Notes under the pieces: model-generated
Database searches by the model: none
Seen by the model: the letters and a program-made list of their open reading frames with translations, nothing else
What the model was told of the DNA's origin: nothing
Assembly (NCBI GenBank): GCA_013151915.1
Contig: JAADHJ010000023.1
Span: 1 to 64,000 of the forward strand
DNA length: 64,000 nucleotides
Reading direction: 5' to 3'
Source of the DNA: Deltaproteobacteria bacterium
Lineage (GTDB): Bacteria; BMS3Abin14
Shown: one piece after another, positions 33,320 to 41,726 of the stretch
Position numbering within the stretch: the stretch's first letter is position 1
Layout of the letters: every line of letters starts with the position of its first letter
Position numbers and translations under genes: made by a program

Positions 33320-33676
33320 ATGCCGCACTCAGCTTTTTTCCTGGTCAAAGTGGTCCTCTCCGCTTTCATCATCGCAGGGGTCAGCGAGGTGGCCAGGCGC
33401 CTACCCTCTCTTGGGGGACTGATTGCGGCTATGCCGCTCACCACCCTTCTGGCCCTCATATGGCTTTACACTGAAACCGGTGATTATCAGCTGGCAGCCT
33501 CCTTCACCCGGTCGGTGCTGTTCGGGATCATCCCCACGATCTTCTTTTTCGTCACCGCCCTGTACCTGTTTCGAAAGGGAGCGACATTTGTGGTGGTCCT
33601 GTCCGGCAGCTTTGTCGTCTTCACCATCGCTGCTGTAATACACCAGATCCTTCTTCCCAACCGGGTTCCGGGCTAG
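33320..33676 (+). CDS. DUF3147-type membrane protein
   Basis: 118 residues with four TM helices. The pattern FIIAGVSEVARRLPSLGGLIAAMPLTTLLALIWLY (split here: 'GVSEVARR', 'AAMPLTTLLALIWLY') fits the small DUF3147/GlpM-like family. Function unknown. Start ATG 33320 with GAGGAGG upstream, 4 bp after the TlpA-like stop, so the three genes 32036-33676 form an operon. Confidence 0.8.
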   Translation: MPHSAFFLVKVVLSAFIIAGVSEVARRLPSLGGLIAAMPLTTLLALIWLYTETGDYQLAASFTRSVLFGIIPTIFFFVTALYLFRKGATFVVVLSGSFVVFTIAAVIHQILLPNRVPG

Positions 33677-33685
33677 GGTGTTCCG

Positions 33686-34093
33686 TTGACCTGCGGCCGG
33701 CCACACAGAAATCCTGTTCCAACTGTGGATACCATCATTCAACTCGATGGGGGCGGAATTGTCCTCATAAAGAGGAAGAACCGGCCCCAGGGTTGGGCTC
33801 TGCCCGGTGGATTCGTGGATTATGGCGAGACGGTTGAGCACGCGGCGGTTCGGGAGGCGAAGGAAGAGACGGGATTGGAAGTCGAACTGGTACGTCTCCT
33901 GGGCGTCTACTCCGATCCATCCCGGGATTCCAGACAGCACACCATCTCCACGGTTTTCGTGGCCAGGGCTTCCGGAACCCCGGTGGGGGGGGACGATGCC
34001 GCCGAGGCCGCCGTGTTCAACGAAAACGACCTGCCGACAGAGATCGTCTTCGACCATCGGAAGATCCTCGATGATTATTTTTCAACGAAATAA
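33686..34093 (+). CDS. Nudix hydrolase
   Basis: 135 residues with a full Nudix box [18 protein letters not shown] and following KEETGLE; substrate (ADP-ribose, 8-oxo-dGTP or other) cannot be set from sequence. The N-terminus begins with a TTG at 33686, 9 bp after the DUF3147 stop; no ATG is available before the conserved [10 protein letters not shown] strand. It is probably the last gene of the operon. Confidence 0.9.
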   Translation: MTCGRPHRNPVPTVDTIIQLDGGGIVLIKRKNRPQGWALPGGFVDYGETVEHAAVREAKEETGLEVELVRLLGVYSDPSRDSRQHTISTVFVARASGTPVGGDDAAEAAVFNENDLPTEIVFDHRKILDDYFSTK

Positions 34094-34352
34094 TCCCGCG
34101 AAATCTCCAGGATAAACCCTGTATACAAACTACCCACCCGGCAGTCCGGTACCGTGGAAAAAGGTGACACCCCGTTCCGGTCATGCCCCATCGGTATTTA
34201 AAAAATCCTTTTAATTTCAATGTGTTGAAAACATTTTCCATGCCATAGGGATTTTGGCACAGCCCGTGCTCTATGGATAACAAAATGGATGGCAAGTGGG
34301 TAATGAGACCCAAGGGAATCCAAGCCGAAAGGCGAAAGCACGGGAGGAAAAA

Positions 34353-34835
34353 ATGAAAGGGAAAATGATTCTAGTGACGGTACTGAGTGTGACCCTATTT
34401 GCTGTAAGCGCCGGTCTTGTACAGGCCTACGGCGGAAGATCCGGGGGTAGTGATAGTAATGCCGGTTATAGCTCCGGCTACGGATGCCAGAACCCCGGCA
34501 GCGGCCGTGGTTCTGGCATGATGGGCTATGGCTCGGGAATGATGGGCTCCGGCGGCATGCGCGGGCACATGGGCGGGGATGGCGACGGTGAACGCGGAGA
34601 TCGCCACTGGTATGGATTCGACCGCAAAGATCAGCGCAATGCCAATATCACCCAGGACGAGGCCAAGGCCATGATCGAGCTGCGCGTCAGCCGGAACCCC
34701 TACATCCAGGTCGGTAAGGTCGCGGCCAACGAGGACGGTTTTGAGATACAGGTGGTCACCAAAAAGGGCGGCGATCTGGTCAATAGACTCCAGGTTGAGA
34801 AGAGCAGCGGCAGGATTTTCCCCATCGTCGAATAA
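34353..34835 (+). CDS. Exported Gly/Met-rich protein with PepSY-like tail
   Basis: 160 residues. A signal peptide (about 1-24, ending LVQAYG) precedes a low-complexity Gly/Ser/Met segment (GYSSGYG, SGMMGYGSGMMGSGGM) and a C-terminal domain (about 100-160, ITQDEAKAMIELRVSRNPY ... FEIQVVTKKGGDLVNRLQVEKSSG) that resembles a PepSY-like fold. Met- and His-rich exported proteins often bind copper, but that is inference. GGGAGG stands before ATG 34353. A 54-bp palindrome follows its stop. Confidence 0.78.
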   Translation: MKGKMILVTVLSVTLFAVSAGLVQAYGGRSGGSDSNAGYSSGYGCQNPGSGRGSGMMGYGSGMMGSGGMRGHMGGDGDGERGDRHWYGFDRKDQRNANITQDEAKAMIELRVSRNPYIQVGKVAANEDGFEIQVVTKKGGDLVNRLQVEKSSGRIFPIVE

Positions 34836-34848
34836 TCTACCGTTAACT

Positions 34849-34902
34849 CCAGGAACCGAAAACGGGAGAGGCAAGCTTGCCTCTCCCGTTTTCGGTTCCT
34901 GG
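34849..34902. terminator. 54-bp perfect palindrome, probable bidirectional terminator
   Basis: The left half ending gggagaggcaag meets its exact reverse complement cttgcctctccc at 34875/34876 with no loop; 27 bp pair on each side. The centre is AAGCTT. Internal gaaaac/gttttc runs give short T tracts. The length and perfection are unusual for a simple terminator. Confidence 0.7.
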
Positions 34903-35123
34903 TTCAACGTTCAACGGAGTGCAGTCAGGTTTAATTCCAGGTGCTCATTTCCAGGATGACCCTGAAGCTTCGGATACGTTCCCCAGATACGACGCCCACT
35001 CTAGTAAACCCGGTTTGTTCCTGATAAGCTTTTCCTGGATAGTCATTGCTCTTCTCCTTTCTGAATGAGTTTGGTGACTCCTTTTGTGGTTGATATGGCC
35101 GTTACGTGAAAGGGGGAATAATC
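34903..35123. repeat. Gap with repeat family B end
   Basis: Contains the reverse-complement end of family B (ccaggtgctcatttccagga, about 34937-34956). The remainder has no recognisable feature except the agggggaataatc ribosome-binding region of the next gene. Confidence 0.55.
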
Positions 35124-35513
35124 ATGACAAAATCTACCAAAAGTTGTCCTCATTGTGGATCAACTACCCATCAAAAGAGAGTAGCAGATGAACCCAAGCA
35201 AACCGCAGATGCGAAGTTAAAGAAAATCAAGCGTGAATGCTTGATAATGGTTGCCATATGGCTTGGTTTATTGGTTGTTGTAATCACCAGTGGACTTTTA
35301 ACTACGAATCCCAATAATAGCCGGTCTTCTTACACGCCTTCTACTACCAATCCCGATTGTTACATAATCGGATATAGATTCGCCAAAGCCGCTGCCCTCG
35401 CGGCAAAAGGTATGGATTCCGGTCCTGATGGAAATCTTGGTATTCCCGATAGTTGCCAGGATGATCCCAGGACAGACAGCGGGATAGCTGACGGGGCGGC
35501 ATCCGTACGGTAA
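35124..35513 (+). CDS. Hypothetical protein with N-terminal zinc-ribbon and one TM helix
   Basis: 129 residues. An N-terminal CPHCGSTTH motif (residues 8-16; one Cys pair only) precedes a basic/charged stretch, one TM helix (about 41-60, MVAIWLGLLVVVITSGLL) and a Ser/Thr/Asn-rich exterior part with two further Cys. Base composition is clearly more AT-rich than its neighbours, suggesting recent acquisition. AGGGGGA precedes ATG 35124. No family was recognised. Confidence 0.65.
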   Translation: MTKSTKSCPHCGSTTHQKRVADEPKQTADAKLKKIKRECLIMVAIWLGLLVVVITSGLLTTNPNNSRSSYTPSTTNPDCYIIGYRFAKAAALAAKGMDSGPDGNLGIPDSCQDDPRTDSGIADGAASVR

Positions 35514-35608
35514 AAAATCTATTACTTTCAGGATCCTCCTGGAAATGAGTCCCTGGATGAGGACCATATTCCACCATCTGTCATCGCGCCTGTCCCAGAG
35601 TCCTGCCC
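35514..35608. repeat. Repeat family B fragment
   Basis: Contains aggatcctcctggaaatgag and the ccatctgtcatcgcgcctg core, closely similar to 50757-50840. Confidence 0.6.
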
Positions 35609-36028
35609 CTACTCCCCTATGATTTTAACTAAAACCCGTTTCCTCCTTCGTCCGTCGAACTCACCATAGAAGATCCTCTCCCAGGGGCCGAAGTCCAGCC
35701 GCCCGCCGGTGACGGCCACCACAACCTCGCGGCCCATGACCTGGCGCTTGAGGTGGGCGTCGCCATTGTCCTCCCCGGTGCGGTTGTGCCGGTACCGGCC
35801 GATGGGCTCATGGGGAGCCAGCGTTTCAAGCCATTTCTCGTAGTCCTCGTGGAGGCCGGATTCGTTATCGTTGATGAACACCGATGCCGTGATGTGCATC
35901 GCGTTAATCAGTATTAAACCCTCTTTGATGCCGCTCTCCCGAAGGCATTCCTCAACGTCAGGTGTGATGTGGATGAATGCCCTTCGTGTAGGAACGTCAA
36001 ACCAGAGTTCTTTCCGATAGCTCTTCAT
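35609..36028 (-). CDS. YjbQ/UPF0047 family protein, paralogue 2
   Basis: 139 residues, bacterial-type Yjb[37 protein letters not shown] (reported as '[13 protein letters not shown]'), then [19 protein letters not shown] and a C-terminal [15 protein letters not shown]. Start ATG 36028 has AGGAGGAGG upstream; an in-frame ATG 21 bp earlier is less likely. It belongs to a different subgroup from the copy at 21150, so this is probably not a recent duplication. Biochemical role unclear. Confidence 0.9.
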   Translation of the reverse strand: MKSYRKELWFDVPTRRAFIHITPDVEECLRESGIKEGLILINAMHITASVFINDNESGLHEDYEKWLETLAPHEPIGRYRHNRTGEDNGDAHLKRQVMGREVVVAVTGGRLDFGPWERIFYGEFDGRRRKRVLVKIIGE

Positions 36029-36039
36029 AATCCTCCTCC

Positions 36040-36240
36040 TTAACCCCAATTCTCGGTGTTGTAATCTACGCTTTTATCCCAGCACTCCTTCGAGCAGAAG
36101 TAGACCGGGTTTAAGGAACAGCATACGGCGGAAAAGCTGGACTGGTACGGTTCACCCTCTATCTCTTTTCCACACTCCTCGCACCGCATCTCAACGGCAC
36201 AGGCGTTCTGAAACATCGAAGGGCTGAAATTCCTGGACAT
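36040..36240 (-). CDS. Small zinc-finger protein
   Basis: 66-residue Cys-rich protein: [12 protein letters not shown] provides one CxxC, VCCSLN and [10 protein letters not shown] provide more, the pattern of an MYM/TRASH- or YHS-like treble-clef metal-binding domain. The start at ATG 36240 is fixed by GGGGAGGA just upstream. Upstream frame extension runs into a family A repeat and is disregarded. A good promoter is present 50 bp upstream (36290-36317). Metal (zinc or copper) sensing or trafficking is possible; function unknown. Confidence 0.8.
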   Translation of the reverse strand: MSRNFSPSMFQNACAVEMRCEECGKEIEGEPYQSSFSAVCCSLNPVYFCSKECWDKSVDYNTENWG

Positions 36241-36289
36241 GGGTCCTCCCCTTTCATCTCTATTGCCGGCTACTACATTAGGCTTTTCT

Positions 36290-36317
36290 AATATAACGCT
36301 GCCGGCGCGGGTGTCAA
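36290..36317 (-). promoter_or_regulatory. Sigma-70-type promoter for the zinc-finger/YjbQ genes
   Basis: Minus strand: TTGACA (36317-36312), 16-bp spacer, TATATT (36295-36290). It lies 50 bp upstream of ATG 36240. The YjbQ gene begins 11 bp after that gene's stop and is likely read from the same promoter. Confidence 0.7.
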
Positions 36318-36409
36318 GGGTGTGCACGCCTTTCGACTTCACAACCGTTTGATGGTAAGTTGCTGCTGCTGCCAGGCACAGTTGTAATTTGTAATAATAA
36401 TGTTGAACA

Positions 36410-36566
36410 TTGATAGGGTCGCAAAAAGTCCATTTATGGCTTTTTGCTCCACGGAAAGCGAAAAGTGTCATTTTCACTTTCCTTACAAATCATGACTTAC
36501 AACGCAAGTCATTGATTTGGGCGCCCCTCAGTGGGCGCATTGATGACTTTTTGCGAAGTCATCAAC
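36410..36566 (+). repeat. Family A element, full copy 6 with expanded hairpin 3
   Basis: Same five-hairpin order as copy 5. Hairpin 1 is GCAAAAAG ... CTTTTTGC (36421-36447), a compensated T-A to C-G pair change relative to copy 5. Hairpin 3 is enlarged: CAAATCATGACTT ... AAGTCATTGATTTG (36486-36519). Hairpin 4 GCGCCC-ctcagt-GGGCGC and hairpin 5 are kept. Confidence 0.95.
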
Positions 36567-36613
36567 ATTGAACCAACCGTAGCTCGAAGAGCGAAGGTGA
36601 AAGGAAAGCGAAC

Positions 36614-37342
36614 ATGGCGGATTTTTCTGATTCGAACTGGGCTGATTCTGAATTTTCCAGGGAATACCTGGACCACGCGGAGGCCTACCTGCCGTTCAGG
36701 GGGGTCATGATTGATCTCATGAGATCCCACTGCCTGCATTTCATCAAGGGTCAGGGCAAGGTCAGGCTCCTCGATCTCGGCTGCGGAGACGGAATCATCA
36801 CCCATGCCGTTTCCGCCGGCATACAGGATCTGGAGGCCACTCTGGTTGACGGATCACGGGATATGCTCGACCTGGCCTCGGAGCGGTTCTCCGGCCGGGA
36901 GGGTTTTTCCTTTCTAAAGGCCAGTTTCCAGGAACTGGGGAGCGGAGACCTCCTGCAGTTCCACTTCGATCTCGTTGTGTCCTCCTTGGCCATCCATCAT
37001 CTCGATGCTGCGGAAAAGGAGAGCCTGTACCGCAATATTTTCGGGTGGCTTCGTGGGGGAGGGCATTTCATCAACCTTGACTCTATCCTCGGGCCTTCCG
37101 CCGAACTTGAGGACTGGTACATGGTTCTCTGGAAGGAGTGGATTGACCAAAGGAGGGCGGAGGGTAAAACGGACAGGGATTACTCCGACATAATCAGGCG
37201 GTACAAGGAAAACCCCGACAACCGTCCCGACCCCCTCTTCTCCCAAATGGCCGCCCTGAAGAAAACCGGGTTCGAGCAGGTGGACTGCTACTATAAATAT
37301 GGAGCTTTCGCCGTCTTCGGCGGCCGGAAGCCCGCTGGCTGA
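36614..37342 (+). CDS. Class I SAM-dependent methyltransferase
   Basis: 242 residues with a Rossmann methyltransferase core: motif I LLDLGCGDGIITH, motif II acidic strand ATLVDGSRDML, motif IV FDLVVSSLAIHHLD, then GGGHFINLDS. This is the UbiE/Methyltransf-25 type; substrate unknown. It begins about 45 bp after a family A element. Its 3' end abuts a minus-strand remnant that looks like a deletion joint. Confidence 0.88.
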   Translation: MADFSDSNWADSEFSREYLDHAEAYLPFRGVMIDLMRSHCLHFIKGQGKVRLLDLGCGDGIITHAVSAGIQDLEATLVDGSRDMLDLASERFSGREGFSFLKASFQELGSGDLLQFHFDLVVSSLAIHHLDAAEKESLYRNIFGWLRGGGHFINLDSILGPSAELEDWYMVLWKEWIDQRRAEGKTDRDYSDIIRRYKENPDNRPDPLFSQMAALKKTGFEQVDCYYKYGAFAVFGGRKPAG

Positions 37343-37349
37343 TCCATGA

Positions 37350-37446
37350 CTCCATGCAGGGGCTTCCCCTCCACAAACCTGGTCACCACTACCGCCTCCA
37401 AGGCAGATAGATTGCCGTGAACGTCCGCAAGCACAGCGATTCTCAC
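37350..37446 (-). pseudogene. Chimeric remnant: phosphoesterase start fused to another gene's tail
   Basis: On the minus strand, GTG 37446 starts 7 bp after the TrmJ-like stop and reads VRIAVLADVHGNLSALEAVV, the unmistakable N-terminus of YfcE/calcineurin-type metallophosphoesterases (DVHGN metal site). It then changes abruptly to VTRFVEGKPLHGVMDQPAGF, which resembles the C-terminal tail of D-2-hydroxyacid dehydrogenases. The bodies of both genes are absent. A deletion that fused two genes downstream of TrmJ is the likely explanation. Confidence 0.55.
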
Positions 37447-37452
37447 CTTCTG

Positions 37453-38196
37453 TCACCGGTCCCGCAAATGCCGGAGTAATTTCCTGCAGATCCCCCTCAC
37501 CATCTTCGCTTCCTGTTCTGTAGGGGCCGCCCTGTTGATAAAGGATCTCACCGCGTGCATCATGTGGGCGGGGTTGTCCTCCCATAGAAATCCCGCTTCC
37601 GTAAGAGTTTCCCGGATATGCGTATACATCCCCTCCATGGAATCGAACGCGGCCGGCGTCTGGAGGGGTTTATTCTCTTCCGGGGTGGCGGCCGTCATTA
37701 TCTGAAAAAGGGTTAATATGGCGGCGTGGGAAAGGTTGTAGCTTGAAAGACTGCCTGCGGAGGGGATGGTTACGACCATTTGGCACAAGGCGAGCTCCCC
37801 GTTGGAAAGCCCGGTGTTTTCAGGGCCGAAGAGAAGAGCAACGCCGGTTAATACCGCCCTGGAGAGGATGGCGGGGGCAGCCTCGGCAATCTCAATGGGG
37901 GCCCAGTATTTCCTGTCCCTCCCCGTTGTTCCTACGACGAAACCGGGTGCCGCCAGGGAAAGGGACTCGGCCAGGGAGGCGCATTTAGGGGCATTTTCAA
38001 GGATTCCGACGGCTGAAACGGCCACTTTGCCCGCCGTACCCCAGTCCTCGGTTTCGGGGGAGGAGATGATGAGCCTTGAAAAGCCGGTATTCGCCATTGC
38101 CCTCGCCACGGACCCGATATTTTCAGGGGTTGCGGGACGGTGAAGAATAACCGTTACCCTATCGAGGGATTGAAGGCTGGTTTGGCGACGGTCCAC
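37453..38196 (-). CDS. SPOUT-family RNA methyltransferase (TrmJ-like), paralogue 2
   Basis: 247 residues: motif 1 ENIGSVARAMANTGF, motif 2 ALLFGPENTGLSNGEL, motif 3 SYNLSHAAILTLFQIM, and a helical C-terminal extension ending KMVRGICRKLLRHLRDR. The tail matches that of the copy at 32036 (DARIVRGIFRRIAW), so both belong to the same TrmJ-type subfamily. The 5' end overlaps the 3' end of pcnB by 38 bp on the same strand, so the two are cotranscribed. Confidence 0.9.
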   Translation of the reverse strand: MDRRQTSLQSLDRVTVILHRPATPENIGSVARAMANTGFSRLIISSPETEDWGTAGKVAVSAVGILENAPKCASLAESLSLAAPGFVVGTTGRDRKYWAPIEIAEAAPAILSRAVLTGVALLFGPENTGLSNGELALCQMVVTIPSAGSLSSYNLSHAAILTLFQIMTAATPEENKPLQTPAAFDSMEGMYTHIRETLTEAGFLWEDNPAHMMHAVRSFINRAAPTEQEAKMVRGICRKLLRHLRDR

Positions 38197-39433
38197 GCCT
38201 TCTCTTTCTCCTTCTTTTTGGGCGGGGTGCCCGGTCAGGAACCCCCTTGCCGATCTCTTTCCAGGAACTGATAAGATTCCTTCCCTCCTGCGTCCCGCCT
38301 GCTATCATCTCGAAGAGTGACAGGGCATCTAGGAAATACGATTTGCGGAGGATCGCCTGCCGGCTGTAGCGACGGTCTCCCAGGGCGAAGAAACGGTGCT
38401 GCGCCGCCAGTGACTGGCGTATGGTATCACGAATCTTTCTCGGGATCTGGATTCGCTCGGCGATGGGAGAGAGGACTTCCCGTGCCGATTTCAGGTGGTC
38501 CGGCCTGTGCAGCCCGGTGATTCCGGAATGATAGAGGGGATAGACAAGGACGGCTATCGTCAGCCATGGTTTCAGGATCGTGCCATCCCGGCCGTATTGA
38601 TCAAGGCGGGATAGAATGTCGAGATATTCATTCAACCCGGCTTTCCGTATGTGGCTGTTGATCTCCGGCAGTATGGATTCGACGAGGCCGATCTGGTGCA
38701 GGAGAGAAAGCGCGGCCCCGCTGTTTCCCCTGTCCATCATACGTACGATCTCTTCCAATATCCTTGGAACGGCTCCATCCCAGATTTCATTCCTGAGGGT
38801 GGAGATGCCCGCGGCACTGGCTGCGTCCAGCGAAAAGCCCAGAAGAGAGGCAAACCTCACCGCCCGGAGCATCCTGATGGGGTCCTCCCGGAAACGGATA
38901 ATGGGATCCCCGATGCAGCGGATGATTCCGGCCTTCAGGTCGTTTAGTCCGTCCAGATAGTCGATAATGGAAAAATCGGCGATGTTGTAGAAAAGAGCGT
39001 TGACGGTAAAGTCCCTGCGTGATGCATCCTCTTCCGGTGTCCCAAAGGTGTTGTCTGACCTTATTGGACCATCTTCAGTGTTAAACTCGGATATGGTCCT
39101 GAAGGTCGACACCTCGATGATCTTGCCGCCGCGGAAATAGATGTGAGCAAGGCGAAACCGGCGGCCTATGAGGCGGCAATTGGAGAAAAGCTTTCGAATC
39201 TGGGTTGGATGGGCCGAGGTGCTGATATCGAAATCCTTGGGTTTTCTGCCGAGAAGAAGGTCCCTGACCCCTCCTCCCACCAGGTAGGCGATGTGCCCGT
39301 GATGGTGCAGCCTGTAAAGGACCTTGAGAGCATCAGGATCGATATCCTTTCGGGAGATGTTGTGGTCCGGCCGGCTGACGATGACCGGATGGGATGCGGA
39401 CGAGGGATGTTCTTCGGAGTTTGACATTGCCAT
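38159..39433 (-). CDS. pcnB: Poly(A) polymerase PcnB / CCA-adding-type nucleotidyltransferase
   Basis: 424 residues. Class II nucleotidyltransferase head with GGGVRDLLLGRKPKDFDIST (metal-binding DxD), the RRFRLAHIYF stretch typical of PcnB-like enzymes, RRDFTVNALFYN and EDPIRMLRAVRFA. The C-terminal region is basic (KRRRKRRRGPS), as in RNA-binding tails. Deltaproteobacteria often carry several such proteins, and a CCA-adding role cannot be excluded. Start ATG 39433, or the second Met at 39427. Confidence 0.88.
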   Translation of the reverse strand: MAMSNSEEHPSSASHPVIVSRPDHNISRKDIDPDALKVLYRLHHHGHIAYLVGGGVRDLLLGRKPKDFDISTSAHPTQIRKLFSNCRLIGRRFRLAHIYFRGGKIIEVSTFRTISEFNTEDGPIRSDNTFGTPEEDASRRDFTVNALFYNIADFSIIDYLDGLNDLKAGIIRCIGDPIIRFREDPIRMLRAVRFASLLGFSLDAASAAGISTLRNEIWDGAVPRILEEIVRMMDRGNSGAALSLLHQIGLVESILPEINSHIRKAGLNEYLDILSRLDQYGRDGTILKPWLTIAVLVYPLYHSGITGLHRPDHLKSAREVLSPIAERIQIPRKIRDTIRQSLAAQHRFFALGDRRYSRQAILRKSYFLDALSLFEMIAGGTQEGRNLISSWKEIGKGVPDRAPRPKRRRKRRRGPSPNQPSIPR

Positions 39434-39500
39434 ACCTTAATATTTTTTCCGTCTCCGGTTGTCAAGGATTTGGGAAGACAGGTACATGGTTCCAGGTCCA

Positions 39501-39528
39501 TTGACAGTATTAAGTTCGTGGTTACTTT
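39501..39528 (+). promoter_or_regulatory. Candidate dnaK promoter
   Basis: TTGACA (39501-39506), 16 bp, TACTTT (39523-39528). No CIRCE inverted repeat (TTAGCACTC-N9) or sigma-32 motif was recognised in the 155-bp gap. Confidence 0.5.
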
Positions 39529-39588
39529 TAGAGCGTTCCGCTGTTATTGGAAAGACGTTGATCAATTTATAAATGGAGGATTTACGCA

Positions 39589-41493
39589 ATGGCAAAGGTT
39601 ATAGGGATCGACCTCGGCACCACCAACTCGGCGGTGGCTGTGATGGAGGGCGGCAGTCCCAAGATTATTCCCAACGAGGAAGGCGGAAGGACGACACCCT
39701 CGGTTGTCGCTATCACCAAGGACAACGAACGTCTGGCGGGCCAGGTCGCCAAGAGGCAGGCCGTAACCAACCCCCAGAATACGGTTTATTCCATAAAGCG
39801 CTTCATGGGCCGCCGGTACGATGAGGTGCCCGAGGAGATCAACATCGTACCCTACAAGGTGACGAAGGACAAATCCGGGAACGTTGCCGTTGTACTGAAA
39901 GACAAGACCTATACCCCGCCCGAAATCTCGGCAATGATCCTTCAGAAGCTCAAGAAGGCGGCCGCGGATTATCTTGGCGAAAAGGTCACCCAGGCCGTTA
40001 TCACCGTGCCGGCCTATTTTAACGACAGCCAGCGACAGGCAACGAAGGACGCAGGAAAGATCGCCGGCCTCGAGGTCCTTCGTATCGTCAATGAGCCCAC
40101 CGCGGCCGCGCTGGCCTACGGCCTCGAGAAGAAGGCCGACGAGAAGATAGCTGTATACGACTTCGGTGGCGGGACTTTCGACATCTCCATCCTTGAGGTG
40201 GGTGATAACGTGGTCGAGGTCAAGAGCACCAACGGCGACACCCATCTGGGTGGTGATAACATCGACCAGGTGGTTATCAATTACCTGGTGGACGAGTTCA
40301 GAAAGGACCAGGGTATCGACCTTTCCGGCGATCCCATGGCAATGCAGCGTCTCAAGGAAGCGGCCGAGAAGGCGAAAATTGAGCTGTCCACCACCCAGGA
40401 AACCGACATCAATCTTCCGTTCATCACGGCCGACCAGAGCGGACCGAAGCATCTTAACATCAAGCTCACACGGGCGAAGTTCGAACAGATGATCGAGGAC
40501 CTGGTCAAGAAAACCATCGGTCCATGCAAAAAAGCCCTTAAGGACGCCGGCCTCAAACCCGGCGAGGTGGACGAGGTTGTTCTCGTAGGCGGTTCGACCC
40601 GTATTCCACTGGTTCAGAAGTCAGTCAAGGAACTGTTTGGTAAAGAGCCGCACAAAGGCGTGAACCCTGATGAGGTTGTGGCACTGGGAGCCGCGGTCCA
40701 GGCGGGCGTGCTGGCCGGCGAGGTCAAGGACGTCCTTCTGCTGGATGTGACCCCCCTGTCCTTGGGAATCGAGACCCTGGGAGGGGTAATGACGCCGCTG
40801 ATCCGGAGGAACACCACCATCCCGACCCGGAAATCCGAGACCTTTACCACTGCGGAGGACAACCAGAACCAGGTTGAGATCCATGTTCTTCAGGGCGAAC
40901 GGCAGATGGCGGTCGACAACAGGACCCTCGGACGCTTCCATCTCGTCGGGATTACGCCTGCGCCCCGCGGAATGCCCAAAATCGAGGTAACATTCAATAT
41001 CGATGCTGACGGCATCGTCAACGTCTCCGCGAAGGACACAGCCACCAATAAAGAGCAGTCCATCAAGATCGAAGCCACGGGCGGACTTTCGGATGGAGAA
41101 ATTGAAAAGATGGTGGAAAATGCCGAGGTCCACTCCGAGGAGGACCGGAAAAAGAGGGAGCAGGTTGAGGTCAAAAACCGCCTTGATTCCCTGATCTACG
41201 ATGTCAACAAGAACCTCTCGGAGAACAGGGATAAGATACCCGAGGACGAGGCCAAGAACCTGGAGGAATCCCTCGACGCGGGCAGAGAAGCCCTGAAAGG
41301 GAGCGATACCGAGGAGATGAACCGCGCCATTGAGGGGATCACCCAGGCCTCGCACAAACTGGCCGAGATCCTCTATAAAGAGACCGAGGCCGCCGGAGGA
41401 CCCGAGCCGGACGGATCTACCGGAGGCGAAGCCGGCACGGGAGAGGCAGGTGGCGATGAGGACGTGGTCGACGCCGAATACACGGATCAGTAA
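39589..41493 (+). CDS. dnaK: Chaperone DnaK (Hsp70)
   Basis: 634 residues. ATPase domain signatures: [14 protein letters not shown] (7-ish), [14 protein letters not shown] and [13 protein letters not shown]. The substrate-binding domain has the [16 protein letters not shown] and linker; the C-terminal lid ends in an acidic [11 protein letters not shown] tail typical of bacterial DnaK. ATG 39589 follows ATGGAGGA. Neither grpE nor dnaJ is adjacent, unlike in many relatives. A strong terminator follows. Confidence 0.98.
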   Translation: MAKVIGIDLGTTNSAVAVMEGGSPKIIPNEEGGRTTPSVVAITKDNERLAGQVAKRQAVTNPQNTVYSIKRFMGRRYDEVPEEINIVPYKVTKDKSGNVAVVLKDKTYTPPEISAMILQKLKKAAADYLGEKVTQAVITVPAYFNDSQRQATKDAGKIAGLEVLRIVNEPTAAALAYGLEKKADEKIAVYDFGGGTFDISILEVGDNVVEVKSTNGDTHLGGDNIDQVVINYLVDEFRKDQGIDLSGDPMAMQRLKEAAEKAKIELSTTQETDINLPFITADQSGPKHLNIKLTRAKFEQMIEDLVKKTIGPCKKALKDAGLKPGEVDEVVLVGGSTRIPLVQKSVKELFGKEPHKGVNPDEVVALGAAVQAGVLAGEVKDVLLLDVTPLSLGIETLGGVMTPLIRRNTTIPTRKSETFTTAEDNQNQVEIHVLQGERQMAVDNRTLGRFHLVGITPAPRGMPKIEVTFNIDADGIVNVSAKDTATNKEQSIKIEATGGLSDGEIEKMVENAEVHSEEDRKKREQVEVKNRLDSLIYDVNKNLSENRDKIPEDEAKNLEESLDAGREALKGSDTEEMNRAIEGITQASHKLAEILYKETEAAGGPEPDGSTGGEAGTGEAGGDEDVVDAEYTDQ

Positions 41494-41544
41494 AGCGCGC
41501 GCGAAAGCTGCCGAATCTGCGTAATACATGGAAAAAATGTTATT

Positions 41545-41582
41545 CTCCGGAGGGCCTTACAGGTTCTCCGGAGTTTTTTTTT
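41545..41582 (+). terminator. dnaK terminator
   Basis: CTCCGGAG (41545-41552) and CTCCGGAG (41566-41573), self-complementary, enclose a 13-nt loop and are followed by nine T. Confidence 0.85.
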
Positions 41583-41588
41583 GCCTTT

Positions 41589-41675
41589 CGAAGATTTGTG
41601 AGAAAAGTGAAAATGACACTTTTCGCTTTCCGTTGAGTAAAAAGCCGTGGAAGGACTTTTTACGACCCTGTTAAA
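41589..41675 (-). repeat. Family A element, partial copy 7
   Basis: Reverse orientation; half of hairpin 3 (gaagatttgtg), full hairpin 2 (agaaaagtgaaaatgacact...) and hairpin 1 (GTAAAAAGCC ... ACTTTTTAC). It lies directly behind the dnaK terminator T-run. Confidence 0.88.
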
Positions 41676-41726
41676 CTGATATAGTAATAAAATGCCCCGC
41701 ATTCATGAAGGAAAGTTGACACTATA

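Noticed and set aside
36910-37585. 223-codon minus-strand ORF overlapping the methyltransferase 3' half and TrmJ-like 3' end
   Set aside because: Shadow frame; the methyltransferase and TrmJ motifs are on the other frames, and the true remnant (37350-37446) is in a different frame.
39562-41529. Two long ORFs (296 and 302 codons) opposite dnaK
   Set aside because: Antisense shadows of dnaK third-codon bias.
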